From an uncultured Bacteroidota bacterium (GTDB lineage Bacteria > Bacteroidota > Bacteroidia > UKL13-3): a DNA stretch of 16,655 nucleotides. Position numbers and translations under genes: made by a program. Under the pieces are notes generated by a model, which was given only the letters and a program-made list of their open reading frames with translations, was not told where the DNA came from and did no database searches. The stretch spans positions 1 to 16,655 of the forward strand of contig CAIUEQ010000094.1 in the NCBI GenBank assembly GCA_903898215.1. Direction: 5' to 3'. Positions 1 to 7,471 of the stretch are shown one piece after another. The stretch's first letter is position 1. The number at the start of each line of letters is the position of its first letter.

Positions 1-296
1 ACTTCTCTAAAGTTCCACTTTTAAGTTTTGTTGATCATTATCTCAACCAAAATATTATTCCAGGCAACACAAAAAAGAACTGGAAAAACAATGAGTCTAA
101 AACAAATGGTTTAACTGATCAGAGGAAAATATATTTATTAAATGACCCGCAAACAAGCGGTGGTTTATTGGTTTCTATTTCACCAGAATCTGTTAAAGAT
201 GTTCAACAATTATTCCTGAAAAATGGTTTAAATGATTTTATGCAACCAATTGGGAAGATGATTGAAAAAAGTAACTTTGAAGTGAAGATTATTTGA
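1..296 (+). CDS. selD: Selenide, water dikinase (selenophosphate synthase), C-terminal fragment
   Basis: The 5' part lies outside the window. From base 3 the frame is open for 97 codons and ends at a TGA immediately followed by a second in-frame TGA. The visible fragment contains NDPQTSGGLLVSI, the conserved signature of the SelD C-terminal (AIRS-C) domain. The last residues (PIGKMIEKSNFEVKII) fit the closing strand of that fold. SelD makes selenophosphate from selenide and ATP. The product is used to make selenocysteine-tRNA or, as often in Bacteroidota, 2-selenouridine in tRNA via SelU/MnmH. The window does not show which use applies here. The active-site Cys/Sec near the N-terminus is not visible. 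nnr starts 29 bases downstream on the same strand, so the two may be co-transcribed. The identification is firm because of the motif. Confidence 0.9.
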   Translation, partial: FSKVPLLSFVDHYLNQNIIPGNTKKNWKNNESKTNGLTDQRKIYLLNDPQTSGGLLVSISPESVKDVQQLFLKNGLNDFMQPIGKMIEKSNFEVKII

Positions 297-325
297 TGAT
301 GTGATGATTAGATAATTTAGAAAAA

Positions 326-1858
326 ATGAAACTCCTCACTGCGCAACAAATAAAAGATTGGGATGCTTATACCATCAATCATGAACAAATTAAATCTGTT
401 GATTTAATAGAACGTGCTGCTGTTGCTTTTTCGAAATGGTTCTCCTCCTTTCAGGAGGAGTGTCGCGACAATAGTCGTGACGAGGTGGTGAAAATTTTCT
501 GCGGACTCGGAAACAACGGAGGAGATGGTTTAGCAATCTCTCGCTTATTGGCGAAACAAAAAATTCATGTTGAAGTTTTCATTGTAGAATATTCAAAAAT
601 AAAATCAGCAGATTTTAAGTTGAACGAGAAAAAATTAATCGATCAGAAAAAAGTTCTCATCACTTATATTTCTCCAAATTCTGAGCTTCCAATCATTACC
701 AAAAATTGTATTGTAATTGATGCTTTATTTGGAACAGGATTGAACAAACCAATTGATGGAGTTGCATTAAAAGTTGTTCAGCATATCAATGCAAATTCAA
801 CATGCACAATAGCTGTTGATATACCATCTGGATTAAAGTCGGAGACCTTCACTATTGATGAATTAGTTGAGAATAAAATTATCCATGCTCATCAAACATT
901 AACTTTTCAAGTACCTAAACAAAGTTTTTTACATGCCGAAACTTTTCCTTTTGTTGGAGATTTTCATATACTTGATATTGGTTTAAAAAATGATTTTTTA
1001 GATTCTGTTTCATCTAATATTTTTTATATTACTCAAAACTATTTACCAAAATTAAACCCCCGAAATAAATTTTCTCACAAAGGAAATTTCGGTCATGCCA
1101 TTTGCATTGGTGGAAGTTTTGGAAAAATTGGAGCGAATGTATTAATGAGCAAAGCTTGTTTAAGAAGCGGTGCAGGTTTAGTTACTTCATTTGTTCCAAA
1201 AGTTGGATATGCAATTTTGCAAACTTCGTTTCCTGAATGCATGGTGATGACGGATGATGAATTGTATGAAATTAGAAATTTTCCTGACATAAATAATTTT
1301 GATGCAATAGCAGTTGGACCGGGAATTGGGATGAATGACTTCACCTTAAAAAGTTTTTCTAAATGGTTGCCGACAATTTCAAAACCTTGTGTGATTGATG
1401 CGGATGCATTAAATATTTCAGCAAAACTTTTACAAGAACATCACGACTCATTTCACTTTCCCAAAAACACAATCATCACTCCTCACCCAAAAGAATTTGA
1501 CAGACTTGCAGGTATTTCTAAAAACAGTTTTGAACGATTGCAAAAGCAAATTCATTTTGCTCAATACCATAAAATAGTTGTGGTGTCAAAAGGTGCACAT
1601 ACAAGTATTGCCACTCCTGATGGAAAAATTTACTTTAACTCAACAGGAAATTCTGCAATGGCAACAGCCGGTTGTGGAGATGTATTAACCGGAGTAATTA
1701 CATCATTACTTGCACAAGGTTATAATACAATTGATGCCGCAATTCTTGGTGTATTTTTACATGGACTAGCAGGAGATATTGCCGCTAAAAATAAAGCCAC
1801 CATCATTGCATCTGATATTATTGAAAAGTTGCCGGAAGCTTTATTTGCAATCCAATAA
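326..1858 (+). CDS. nnr: Bifunctional NAD(P)H-hydrate epimerase / ADP-dependent NAD(P)H-hydrate dehydratase
   Basis: This is a cytosolic metabolite-repair enzyme. The N-terminal YjeF_N half (about residues 1-225) epimerises R- and S-NAD(P)HX. The C-terminal ribokinase-like half (about 240-505) dehydrates S-NAD(P)HX back to NAD(P)H, using ADP. Visible motifs in the epimerase half are GNNGGDG (62-68), DALFGTG with the likely catalytic Asp132, and VDIPSG (164-169). In the dehydratase half they are GGSFGKIGA (262-270), TPHPKEFDRL (385-394) and AGCGDVLTG (448-456), with Asp452 as the presumed base. The 510-residue length is normal for the two-domain form. Residues 39-52 (FSSFQEECRDNSRD) are encoded by two adjacent palindromes of higher GC. 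They fill a variable loop between the first helix and the first Rossmann strand, and look like an in-frame repeat insertion. No Shine-Dalgarno is evident. The gene follows selD closely and converges on the pseudouridine synthase with an 11-base gap. Confidence 0.95.
   Translation: MKLLTAQQIKDWDAYTINHEQIKSVDLIERAAVAFSKWFSSFQEECRDNSRDEVVKIFCGLGNNGGDGLAISRLLAKQKIHVEVFIVEYSKIKSADFKLNEKKLIDQKKVLITYISPNSELPIITKNCIVIDALFGTGLNKPIDGVALKVVQHINANSTCTIAVDIPSGLKSETFTIDELVENKIIHAHQTLTFQVPKQSFLHAETFPFVGDFHILDIGLKNDFLDSVSSNIFYITQNYLPKLNPRNKFSHKGNFGHAICIGGSFGKIGANVLMSKACLRSGAGLVTSFVPKVGYAILQTSFPECMVMTDDELYEIRNFPDINNFDAIAVGPGIGMNDFTLKSFSKWLPTISKPCVIDADALNISAKLLQEHHDSFHFPKNTIITPHPKEFDRLAGISKNSFERLQKQIHFAQYHKIVVVSKGAHTSIATPDGKIYFNSTGNSAMATAGCGDVLTGVITSLLAQGYNTIDAAILGVFLHGLAGDIAAKNKATIIASDIIEKLPEALFAIQ
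442..489. repeat. REP-like double palindrome inside nnr
   Basis: There are two hairpins side by side. The first is a perfect 8-bp stem, CTCCTCCT (442-449) with AGGAGGAG (453-460), around a 3-base loop. The second pairs GTCGCGAC (462-469) with GTCGTGAC (474-481), with one mismatch, around the loop AATA. The first arm, TGTCGCGACA, is also a palindrome by itself. GC content is just under 60%, far above the flanking gene. The element stays in frame and encodes residues 39-52 of Nnr. The structure is directly visible. That it is a dispersed family member inserted into the gene is inferred from its form, base composition and position in a variable loop. Confidence 0.65.
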
Positions 1859-1869
1859 TTATATAAAAG

Positions 1870-2538
1870 TTACCATTTGGGATGTGCACTTTTTAAGTGA
1901 ACCATTTCTTTTTTTACCGGATGTTCGAATACTAATTCGGCAGCATGCAAACAAATACTTTGATCGGCATTTGGTTTTAACGCCCCATATTTTACATCAC
2001 CTGCTATCGGACAACCTATAGCTGAAAGCTGTGCTCTTATCTGATGTTTGCGTCCGGTAAGTAATTCAATTTTAAGAATTGAAAACTTTCCATTATTTTC
2101 AATCACCTCATATTTTAATTGAGCTTTTGAACCGTCTTTTACTTCACTCACAAATGCTTTAGTGAAATTCTTTTTCTCATCACGTTTTAAATAATGAGTG
2201 ATTAAATCTGCAGCATGTGGTGGTTTGTGTTCAACTTTTGCAAAGTAAAATTTCTTTACATTTCTGTCATGAAATAATTCATTCATTCGGGCAAGAGCTT
2301 TGCTTGTTTTAGCAAACAAAACAATTCCGCTCACAGGCATATCCAACCGATGAATCACTCCCAAAAAAACATCTCCCGGTTTATCGTATTTTTTTTTGAT
2401 ATAGGCTTTCACTTCCTCTTCCAAACTTTGAGGTTTGTTTGGCTCTGGTTGCACTGTTTGTCCAGACTTTTTTATGGAAGCTATAAGGTGATTGTCTTCG
2501 TAAATGATATTTGGCTCTTGGCTTTTAGCTATTGGCAT
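1870..2538 (-). CDS. RluA-family RNA pseudouridine synthase
   Basis: This 222-residue enzyme belongs to the RluA/RluC/RluD superfamily, which converts uridine to pseudouridine in rRNA or tRNA. The hallmark motif is HRLDMPVSGIVLFAKTSKAL (residues about 63-82), whose Asp is the catalytic nucleophile. The later ELLTGRKHQIRAQL segment matches the conserved RluA C-terminal motif (TGRxHQIR). There is no N-terminal S4 domain, as in short YhcT/TruC-like members, so the exact target base cannot be given. The ATG at 2538 is the only sensible start. The next Met in frame lies inside the catalytic motif, and family similarity begins at about residue 10 (IIYEDNHLI). Residues 4-9 (AKSQEP) are encoded by one arm of a 16-bp inverted repeat. 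panB lies 52 bases upstream on the same strand, so co-transcription is likely. Confidence 0.93.
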   Translation of the reverse strand: MPIAKSQEPNIIYEDNHLIASIKKSGQTVQPEPNKPQSLEEEVKAYIKKKYDKPGDVFLGVIHRLDMPVSGIVLFAKTSKALARMNELFHDRNVKKFYFAKVEHKPPHAADLITHYLKRDEKKNFTKAFVSEVKDGSKAQLKYEVIENNGKFSILKIELLTGRKHQIRAQLSAIGCPIAGDVKYGALKPNADQSICLHAAELVFEHPVKKEMVHLKSAHPKW

Positions 2539-2574
2539 CTGGTTTATTTTTGCTAAAGGCTAAAAGCCAAGAGC
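2514..2574. repeat. Perfect 16-bp inverted repeat flanking the pseudouridine synthase start
   Basis: GCTCTTGGCTTTTAGC (2514-2529) is exactly the reverse complement of 2559-2574, leaving a 29-base loop (2530-2558) that contains the ATG at 2538-2536. In the minus-strand transcript one arm lies just upstream of the start and the other covers codons 4-9. The RNA hairpin would therefore present the start codon in its loop. There is no poly-T after the second arm on either strand, which argues against a simple terminator. A repeat insertion that supplied or reshaped the start is my preferred reading. A role in translation control is possible but unproven. Confidence 0.75.
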
Positions 2575-2590
2575 TAATCGCTGAATTTAT

Positions 2591-3406
2591 TTAATATTGT
2601 TCTTTCTCGTTCGGAAAATCCTTACTCTTCACATCACTCACATATTGTTCTACGGCAACTTTTATTTCATCAAATAGATTGAGGTATCTGCGTAAAAATT
2701 TTGGAGAAAAATCTTTGTTTATTCCTAACATATCATGACTAACCAAAACTTGTCCATCAACAAAAGGACCGGCACCAATTCCAATCACAGGAATTTTAAT
2801 GTTTTCGGAAACTCTTTTTGCAAGCAATGCAGGAATTTTTTCAAGCACAATTGCAAAGCATCCGGCTTCTTCAAGCAATTGTGCATCGCTTAATAGTTTT
2901 TCTGCTTCCACTTCTTCTTTTGCACGCACTTCATATGTTCCAAATTTATAAATACTTTGAGGAGTTAATCCTAAGTGCCCCATAACAGGAATTCCAGCTG
3001 TAAGAATACGTTTTACTGATTCTACCACTTCAGCACCGCCTTCTAATTTTACAGCATGAGCCTCGGCTTCTTTCATAATTCTGATAGATGAAACCAATGC
3101 TTCTTTTGAATTCCCTTGATACGAACCGAAAGGTAGATCAACAACAACCAATGCTCTAGCAACCGCACGAATTACAGATGATGCGTGAGAAATCATTTCA
3201 TCAAGAGTAATTGGCAAAGTGGTTTCGTGTCCATGCATCACATTTGAAGCAGAGTCGCCTACAAGTAAAACATCAATCTTTGCAGCATCAAAAATCTTTG
3301 CCATACTATAATCGTAAGCAGTTAGCATTGAAATTTTTTCACCTCTCATTTTCATCTCCTGAAGAACATGAGTGGTAATTCTTTTTTCGTCTTTATAAGT
3401 ACTCAT
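2591..3406 (-). CDS. panB: 3-methyl-2-oxobutanoate hydroxymethyltransferase (ketopantoate hydroxymethyltransferase)
   Basis: PanB transfers a hydroxymethyl group from 5,10-methylene-tetrahydrofolate to 2-oxoisovalerate to make ketopantoate. This is the first committed step to pantothenate and coenzyme A, in the cytosol. The 271-residue length is normal for this TIM-barrel family. Landmarks are SMLTAYDYSMA (26-36), VGDSASNVMHGH (49-60) with metal ligand Asp51, Asp90 in VVDLPFGSY, and Glu122 in KLEGG. The general base is Glu189 in VLEKIP, and IGIGAG lies at 208-213. The ATG at 3406 is supported by the normal family N-terminus and by a Bacteroidota promoter 17 bases upstream. The pseudouridine synthase gene follows after 52 bases. 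No panC or panD is present in the window, so the pathway is dispersed. Confidence 0.97.
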   Translation of the reverse strand: MSTYKDEKRITTHVLQEMKMRGEKISMLTAYDYSMAKIFDAAKIDVLLVGDSASNVMHGHETTLPITLDEMISHASSVIRAVARALVVVDLPFGSYQGNSKEALVSSIRIMKEAEAHAVKLEGGAEVVESVKRILTAGIPVMGHLGLTPQSIYKFGTYEVRAKEEVEAEKLLSDAQLLEEAGCFAIVLEKIPALLAKRVSENIKIPVIGIGAGPFVDGQVLVSHDMLGINKDFSPKFLRRYLNLFDEIKVAVEQYVSDVKSKDFPNEKEQY

Positions 3407-3422
3407 AAATACAATTGAGGCT

Positions 3423-3457
3423 CAAAGGTAAAATAAATAAGCATTTGCCTATGCAAC
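3423..3457 (-). promoter_or_regulatory. Bacteroidota-type promoter for panB
   Basis: On the minus strand, TACCTTTG (3430-3423) fits the Bacteroidota -7 element TAnnTTTG. GTTG (3457-3454) lies 23 bases upstream, at the long end of the usual spacing for the -33 TTG box. It predicts a transcript starting only a few bases before the panB ATG at 3406. The motif match is visible. Function is inferred. Confidence 0.5.
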
Positions 3458-3480
3458 TTTTTTCGATGAAAATTGAACTT

Positions 3481-3488
3481 TATGTTTG
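3481..3488 (+). promoter_or_regulatory. Bacteroidota -7 element before the lipoprotein gene
   Basis: TATGTTTG matches TAnnTTTG exactly and sits 19 bases before the ATG at 3508, giving a leader of roughly 12-14 bases. I see no good TTTG -33 box at the expected distance. It is back-to-back with the panB promoter about 50 bases away. Confidence 0.45.
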
Positions 3489-3507
3489 ATAGTATATATT
3501 CGCGGCA

Positions 3508-4494
3508 ATGAAATTGAAAAACCTTTTTATTATTTTTATTTTTTTTATGGTATTGCAATCGTGTAAAAACGATATCGAAATTAATGCTCCTTGGAAAGAA
3601 ACTGCAGTGGTAAACGGGTTTATAGATATTGGTACTACACATCAATATCTTAGGATCACAAAAACTTTTCAAAATGCGGCAAACCTCACTCCTCAGCAAG
3701 CTGCACAAATTTCTGATTCTCTTTATTTCGATTCATTAATAGTAAAAATAATTGACCTTACCGACACAACTCAAACATTCAATTTTTATAAGAACACTTC
3801 TATTCAAAAAGATCCGGGATATTTCGCCAGCGATAAAAACATTTTATATTATTGCGATAATATGCAACCGATTTTAGGTCATGTTTATAAGTTATATATC
3901 TATAATCCTAAAAGTGGAAATACTTATACATCACAGACTTCAATAGTTGACAAAGTGGTTATCATGAAAAATTCTCCAACTTATCAATTAGATATTTTTT
4001 ATGATCCTAAATTTCCAAATTACATTAATTTTGAATGGAATATTGCTCAAAATGCTGCAATATATACAGCACTCATTCGATATTATTATACTGAAAACAG
4101 CATCTCAAAAACTGCCGACCAATTAATTGCAATCAATGATTTCGACAAGTTTTCTTTCAATTTTAAATCGGATCAAATGAATCAATTTTTTATCAATACT
4201 TTTGGTCGTAGAGATGTCATAAATAACCCTTCCGATACTTTAGTTTTCAGAAAAATAAATAGCATTGATTATATTGTTTTAGCAGGAACCGCTGATTTAA
4301 AAACCGCAGTTGACTTAAGCAAACCCAACACAAGTTTGCTTCAGGTAAAACCTGATTTCAGTAATATTCAAGGCGGATTAGGATTATTCACAAGCCGCAG
4401 TACAACTACAAAATATATCCCTTTTGATTTAAAAACTCCATATAGCAGCGAAAAGAATTTAACAGTAAATGTTAAAGGATTTGCTCAACCATAA
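3508..4494 (+). CDS. Outer-membrane lipoprotein, DUF4249-like
   Basis: The 328-residue protein begins with a lipoprotein signal peptide: Lys2 and Lys4, a run of Phe/Ile/Leu, then the lipobox LQSC with Cys19 as the lipidated residue. The mature start (CKNDIEI) is charged, which may favour surface export in Bacteroidota, but it is not a clear match to the known signal. The rest is beta-rich. An early segment (AVVNGFIDIGTTHQYLRITKTF) and the late NIQGGLGLFTSRS resemble the Bacteroidota family DUF4249, whose function is unknown. Members often accompany TonB-dependent receptors, but none is adjacent here. The gene is divergent from panB and 144 bases upstream of dnaK. The lipoprotein call is strong. 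The family assignment comes from pattern recognition and is moderate. Confidence 0.6.
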   Translation: MKLKNLFIIFIFFMVLQSCKNDIEINAPWKETAVVNGFIDIGTTHQYLRITKTFQNAANLTPQQAAQISDSLYFDSLIVKIIDLTDTTQTFNFYKNTSIQKDPGYFASDKNILYYCDNMQPILGHVYKLYIYNPKSGNTYTSQTSIVDKVVIMKNSPTYQLDIFYDPKFPNYINFEWNIAQNAAIYTALIRYYYTENSISKTADQLIAINDFDKFSFNFKSDQMNQFFINTFGRRDVINNPSDTLVFRKINSIDYIVLAGTADLKTAVDLSKPNTSLLQVKPDFSNIQGGLGLFTSRSTTTKYIPFDLKTPYSSEKNLTVNVKGFAQP

Positions 4495-4638
4495 GACTGA
4501 CAATTTGTGCTGCTAAACTATAGCTGATAATTCTTTTTTGTCATTGTTTCTTCATTAATCTGCCATTTCTATCATCAAAATACGGTTTATTGTATTGGCA
4601 CTTTCATTGATAAAGATGCGGTAATAGAAAATAAAATT

Positions 4639-6534
4639 ATGAGCAAAATTATAGGAATCGATTTAGGAACAACCAACTCTTGTGTTTCCGTTATGGAAGG
4701 CAACGAACCGGTTGTAATTGCAAACAGCGAAGGCCGCAGAACTACTCCTTCCATCGTTGCATTTATTAAAGATGGTGAACGTAAAATTGGTGACCCTGCA
4801 AAACGTCAGGCTGTTACTAATCCCAAGAACACAATTTACTCTATAAAGCGTTTTATGGGTAATACATTTGATCAAGTTTCATTAGAAATTTCACGTGTAC
4901 CTTACAGTGTTAAAAAAGGTGACAACAATAGTCCACGTGTTGACATTGATGGAAGGTTATACACTCCACAAGAAATTTCAGCAATGATTCTTCAGAAAAT
5001 GAAAAAAACTGCTGAAGATTATCTTGGTCATGAAGTTAAAGAAGCTGTGATTACAGTTCCTGCATATTTTAATGATGCACAACGCCAAGCTACAAAAGAA
5101 GCCGGTGAAATCGCTGGTCTAACTGTAAAAAGAATCATCAACGAACCTACTGCTGCTGCATTAGCTTATGGCTTAGACAAGAAACATAAAGACATGAAAG
5201 TGGTGGTTTTTGATTGTGGTGGTGGAACTCATGATGTTTCAGTGTTGGATTTAGGAGAAGGCGTATTTGAAGTAAAATCAACTGATGGTGATACACACTT
5301 AGGTGGAGATGATTTCGATCATTTGATTATTGATTGGTTGGCTGATGAATTTAAAAATGATGAAGGCATTGATTTGAGAAAAGATCCAATGGCTTTACAA
5401 CGTTTGAAAGATGCTGCTGAAAAAGCTAAGATTGAATTATCAAGTTCTCCTCAAACGGAAATTAATTTACCATATATCATTCCTGTTGACGGAATTCCAA
5501 AACACTTAGTTAAGACTTTGACTCGTGCAAAGTTTGAACAAATTGCTGATACATTAATTAAACGTACAATTGAGCCTTGTAAAACAGCATTAAAAAATGC
5601 AGGATACACAACAAGTGATATTGACGAAATTATTTTAGTAGGTGGATCAACACGTATTCCTGCAATTCAAGAAGCCGTTGAGAAATTTTTTGGAAAGTCT
5701 CCATCAAAAGGAGTAAATCCTGATGAAGTAGTTGCTATTGGAGCTGCAATTCAAGGTGGTGTTTTAACAGGTGAAGTAAAAGACGTATTATTATTAGATG
5801 TTACTCCGTTGAGTTTAGGAATTGAAACTATGGGTGGTGTAATGACAAAACTAATCGAGTCAAACACAACTATTCCAAGTAAAAAATCTGAAACATTCTC
5901 AACAGCTAGTGATAACCAACCAAGTGTTGAAATCCATGTATTACAAGGTGAAAGACCAATGGCAAATCAAAACCGTTCATTAGGTCGTTTCCACTTAGAT
6001 GGCATTCCTCCTGCGCCACGCGGACTTCCTCAAGTTGAAGTAACTTTTGATATTGACGCGAATGGTATTTTGCATGTGAGTGCAAAAGATAAAGGAACCG
6101 GAAAAGAACAAAAAATTCGTATCGAGGCAAGCAGCGGATTAAGTGATGCTGAAATCGAAAAGATGAAAAAAGAAGCAGAAGCGAATGCTGAAAGCGACAA
6201 AAAAGCTAAGGAAGAAGTTGAAAAAATAAATATGGCTGACAGTCTTGTTTTCCAAACAGAAAAACAACTGAAAGAATATGGTGAGAAAATTCCTGCTGAG
6301 AAAAAGACAGCTATCGAAACTGCTCTTGAAGATTTAAGAAAAGCTCATGGCGAAAAAAACATAGCAGCAATTGACACTTCAATGGAAGCTTTGAATGCCG
6401 CTTGGCAAGCTGCTTCTCAGGATTTGTATAATGCAACTCAAAATGCAGAAGCAAACGGATCAACTGAAGCTAACGCTGGTGCTGAAGCAGGTGAACCGAA
6501 AGTTCAGGATGTGGATTTTGAAGAAGTGAAATAA
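4639..6534 (+). CDS. dnaK: Molecular chaperone DnaK (Hsp70)
   Basis: This cytosolic ATP-dependent chaperone binds exposed hydrophobic peptides and works with DnaJ and GrpE, neither of which is in the window. The ATPase domain (about 1-385) opens with GIDLGTTNSCVSVMEG. It includes NEPTAAALAYGLD, a phosphate-2 motif read as DCGGGTHDVSVLDL, GDTHLGGDDFDHL and ILVGGSTRIPAIQ. The linker DVLLLDVTPLSLGIETMGG leads into the substrate-binding domain (about 390-500) and a helical lid rich in Lys/Glu/Ala. The C-terminus ends DVDFEEVK, the conserved EEVK-type tail. The length (631) is close to the 638 residues of E. coli. The start is fixed by the universal MSKIIGIDLGTT. A strong terminator follows about 55 bases after the stop, and I saw no CIRCE operator upstream. 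Confidence 0.98.
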   Translation: MSKIIGIDLGTTNSCVSVMEGNEPVVIANSEGRRTTPSIVAFIKDGERKIGDPAKRQAVTNPKNTIYSIKRFMGNTFDQVSLEISRVPYSVKKGDNNSPRVDIDGRLYTPQEISAMILQKMKKTAEDYLGHEVKEAVITVPAYFNDAQRQATKEAGEIAGLTVKRIINEPTAAALAYGLDKKHKDMKVVVFDCGGGTHDVSVLDLGEGVFEVKSTDGDTHLGGDDFDHLIIDWLADEFKNDEGIDLRKDPMALQRLKDAAEKAKIELSSSPQTEINLPYIIPVDGIPKHLVKTLTRAKFEQIADTLIKRTIEPCKTALKNAGYTTSDIDEIILVGGSTRIPAIQEAVEKFFGKSPSKGVNPDEVVAIGAAIQGGVLTGEVKDVLLLDVTPLSLGIETMGGVMTKLIESNTTIPSKKSETFSTASDNQPSVEIHVLQGERPMANQNRSLGRFHLDGIPPAPRGLPQVEVTFDIDANGILHVSAKDKGTGKEQKIRIEASSGLSDAEIEKMKKEAEANAESDKKAKEEVEKINMADSLVFQTEKQLKEYGEKIPAEKKTAIETALEDLRKAHGEKNIAAIDTSMEALNAAWQAASQDLYNATQNAEANGSTEANAGAEAGEPKVQDVDFEEVK

Positions 6535-6585
6535 ATTTTCAAGTTTCATAGAAACATTTTCGAAAGAAATTTTCGTAAATAAAAA

Positions 6586-6621
6586 ACTAAAAGTCATCAC
6601 AAATTTGTGGTGACTTTTTTT
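6586..6621 (+). terminator. Rho-independent terminator after dnaK
   Basis: AAGTCATCAC (6591-6600) pairs with GTGGTGACTT (6607-6616), with one G-U pair, around the loop AAATTT. It is followed by a T run (6615-6621). An A run before the stem could make it work in the opposite direction, but there is no minus-strand gene to end here. It separates dnaK from murI. Confidence 0.85.
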
Positions 6622-6649
6622 ATCTCTTTAAAAAAATTAATTTAGCACA

Positions 6650-7471
6650 ATGCAACAAGGACCAATTGGTGTATTTGATTCAGGCTACGGAGGACTTACA
6701 ATTCTAAAAGAATTAAAAGCACATCTTCCTCAATATGATTATTTGTATTTAGGAGATAATGCACGTGCGCCATATGGAACACGATCTTTTGAATCTGTTT
6801 ATCAATATACACTCGAATGTGTAAAGCATTTATTTGACATGAAATGCAGGTTAGTAATTCTTGCTTGTAATACCGCATCAGCAAAAGCGTTAAGAACAAT
6901 TCAACAAAAAGACATTCCATTAATTGATCCAACATTGCGAGTACTTGGTGTAATCAGACCTACGTGTGAAATTGTTGGTAATTACACAAAAACCGGGCAT
7001 GTTGGAATACTTGGAACATCAGGAACTATATTGTCAAACTCATATCCAATCGAAATTGAAAAACTATTTCCATCAATACAAGTTTATCAGGAGGCTTGTC
7101 CAATGTGGGTACCATTAGTTGAAAATAATGAATACGAAAATGATGGAGCTGATTATTTTATTCAAAAAAACATTAACGAGTTATTATCTCAATCACCACA
7201 AATTGATACCATCGTTTTAGGTTGCACTCATTATCCTCTTCTTATAAAAAAAATTAAAAAATTTCTTCCCTCTCATATAAAATTATTATCGCAAGGAGAA
7301 ATTGTAGCAAATAGTTTAGTTGACTATTTATCTCGTCATCCGGAAATTGAAAATGTATGCAGTAAAAACAAAACTTACACTTTTCTGACAACTGATTCGA
7401 GTGGGAATTTTGATGAACACGCAGCTTTGTTTTTTGGAGAAACAGTAAAGTCATCACACTTACAATTGTGA
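6650..7471 (+). CDS. murI: Glutamate racemase
   Basis: MurI interconverts L- and D-glutamate without a cofactor, supplying D-Glu for the peptidoglycan stem peptide. The 273-residue protein has the full set of family motifs. These are IGVFDSGYGGLT (6-17) with the substrate-contacting Asp10-Ser11, YLGDNARAPYG (33-43), LACNTASA (71-78) with catalytic Cys73, GILGTSGT (119-126), and LGCTHYPLL (190-198) with catalytic Cys192. The start ATG gives the normal family N-terminus. A terminator separates it from dnaK, so it probably has its own promoter, although no good TAnnTTTG was found. Its stop codon overlaps the GTG start of the next gene by 4 bases (GTGA). That indicates translational coupling with an envelope protein predicted to bind peptidoglycan. 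Confidence 0.97.
   Translation: MQQGPIGVFDSGYGGLTILKELKAHLPQYDYLYLGDNARAPYGTRSFESVYQYTLECVKHLFDMKCRLVILACNTASAKALRTIQQKDIPLIDPTLRVLGVIRPTCEIVGNYTKTGHVGILGTSGTILSNSYPIEIEKLFPSIQVYQEACPMWVPLVENNEYENDGADYFIQKNINELLSQSPQIDTIVLGCTHYPLLIKKIKKFLPSHIKLLSQGEIVANSLVDYLSRHPEIENVCSKNKTYTFLTTDSSGNFDEHAALFFGETVKSSHLQL

Noticed and set aside
291..325. The GATGATGTGATGATTAG run between selD and nnr as a regulatory repeat
   Set aside because: It is a short, imperfect trinucleotide-like run partly made up of the tandem TGA stops. It has no dyad symmetry or promoter match.
3403..3708. A 101-codon minus-strand open frame overlapping the panB start and the lipoprotein gene
   Set aside because: It overlaps the well-supported lipoprotein gene and both promoter elements, its protein is rich in Cys/Phe/Lys without any recognisable pattern, and it has no plausible start context.
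4495..4638. A heat-shock operator (CIRCE) or terminator in the gap before dnaK
   Set aside because: I found no TTAGCACTC-N9-GAGTGCTAA pattern and only weak A/T pairings. TTGGCACTTTC near 4600 is not followed by a matching arm, and no exact TAnnTTTG lies at a suitable distance.
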